NCBI RefSeq assembly: GCF_038725785.1
Contig: NZ_CP109796.1
Location: 2,604,001-2,668,000, forward strand
Origin: Termitidicoccus mucosus
GTDB taxonomy: Bacteria > Verrucomicrobiota > Verrucomicrobiia > Opitutales > Opitutaceae
DNA length: 64,000 nucleotides
Direction: 5' to 3'
Both the position numbers and the translations under genes were made by a program. Numbering within the stretch: the stretch's first letter is position 1; every line of letters begins with the position of its first letter. Positions 63,951 to 64,000 of the stretch are shown here, one piece after another. The notes beneath the pieces are model-generated. The model worked only from the letters and a program-made list of their open reading frames with translations, searched no databases and was not told the DNA's origin.

Positions 63951-64000
63951 TTTTCAATGGCGCCGAACCGTTTTTTTGAGCTTTTTCTTGTAACGGCTTG

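Overview
The window is a high-GC stretch from a Gram-negative bacterium. It carries lipid A and LPS genes (lpxB, a GT9 glycosyltransferase), a Lol lipoprotein exporter, a TonB-dependent receptor, an outer-membrane phospholipase and ExbB/ExbD. Gene content, the alanine/proline-rich style of the proteins and the dispersed intergenic palindromes fit the Verrucomicrobiota, most likely an Opitutaceae-like lineage. That placement is inference: no rRNA gene is present. Nearly all of the window is chromosomal housekeeping. No prophage, transposase or CRISPR array is visible.

Layout. 0-3 kb: small exported, zinc-ribbon and membrane proteins and a polyprenyl diphosphate synthase. 3-5 kb: a tRNA-Val, ilvN and ilvC in one orientation, ending in a strong terminator. 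5-11.4 kb: ROK-family sugar kinase, priA, a Fur-family regulator, a TPR protein and an MscS channel. 11.5-17.3 kb: lpxB with a Gfo/Idh dehydrogenase, the LolD/LolC transporter and lysS. 17.5-21.4 kb: a three-domain lipoyl / subunit-binding / KAS III fusion, an exported protein and proA. 21.5-29.3 kb: a TonB receptor behind a TPP riboswitch, then a TetR regulator and a 1479-residue CoA-dehydratase-activase-like protein. 29.4-36.3 kb: an Rsm22-like methyltransferase, a LysM amidase, a nuoA / EIIA-diadenylate cyclase / hemC cluster, and dnaX with an A10 slippage site. 36.5-43 kb: comM, an HD protein, coaE, rho and trpS. 43-51.5 kb: ExbD/ExbB, two paralogous BamE-like lipoproteins, a HAD phosphatase, rpiB, tRNA-Ser and the glycolytic series gap-pgk-tpiA. 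51.7-64 kb: phospholipase A, an Nramp transporter with a universal stress protein, trpC, mazG-xerC, a radical-SAM maturase, an ApbE/Agl23-like pair, a second stress protein and a GT9 transferase.

The most striking non-gene feature is a set of short degenerate tandem repeats with a 7-base (sometimes 6-base) period. They fill many intergenic gaps, often as two inverted arms around a GC-rich palindrome. Related material also lies in frame inside several conserved genes (trpC, the activase, the Agl23-like gene and the end of the GT9 gene). The most interesting proteins are the lipoyl-PSBD-KAS III fusion, the EIIA-diadenylate cyclase fusion, and a Fur homologue that has lost its regulatory metal ligands.
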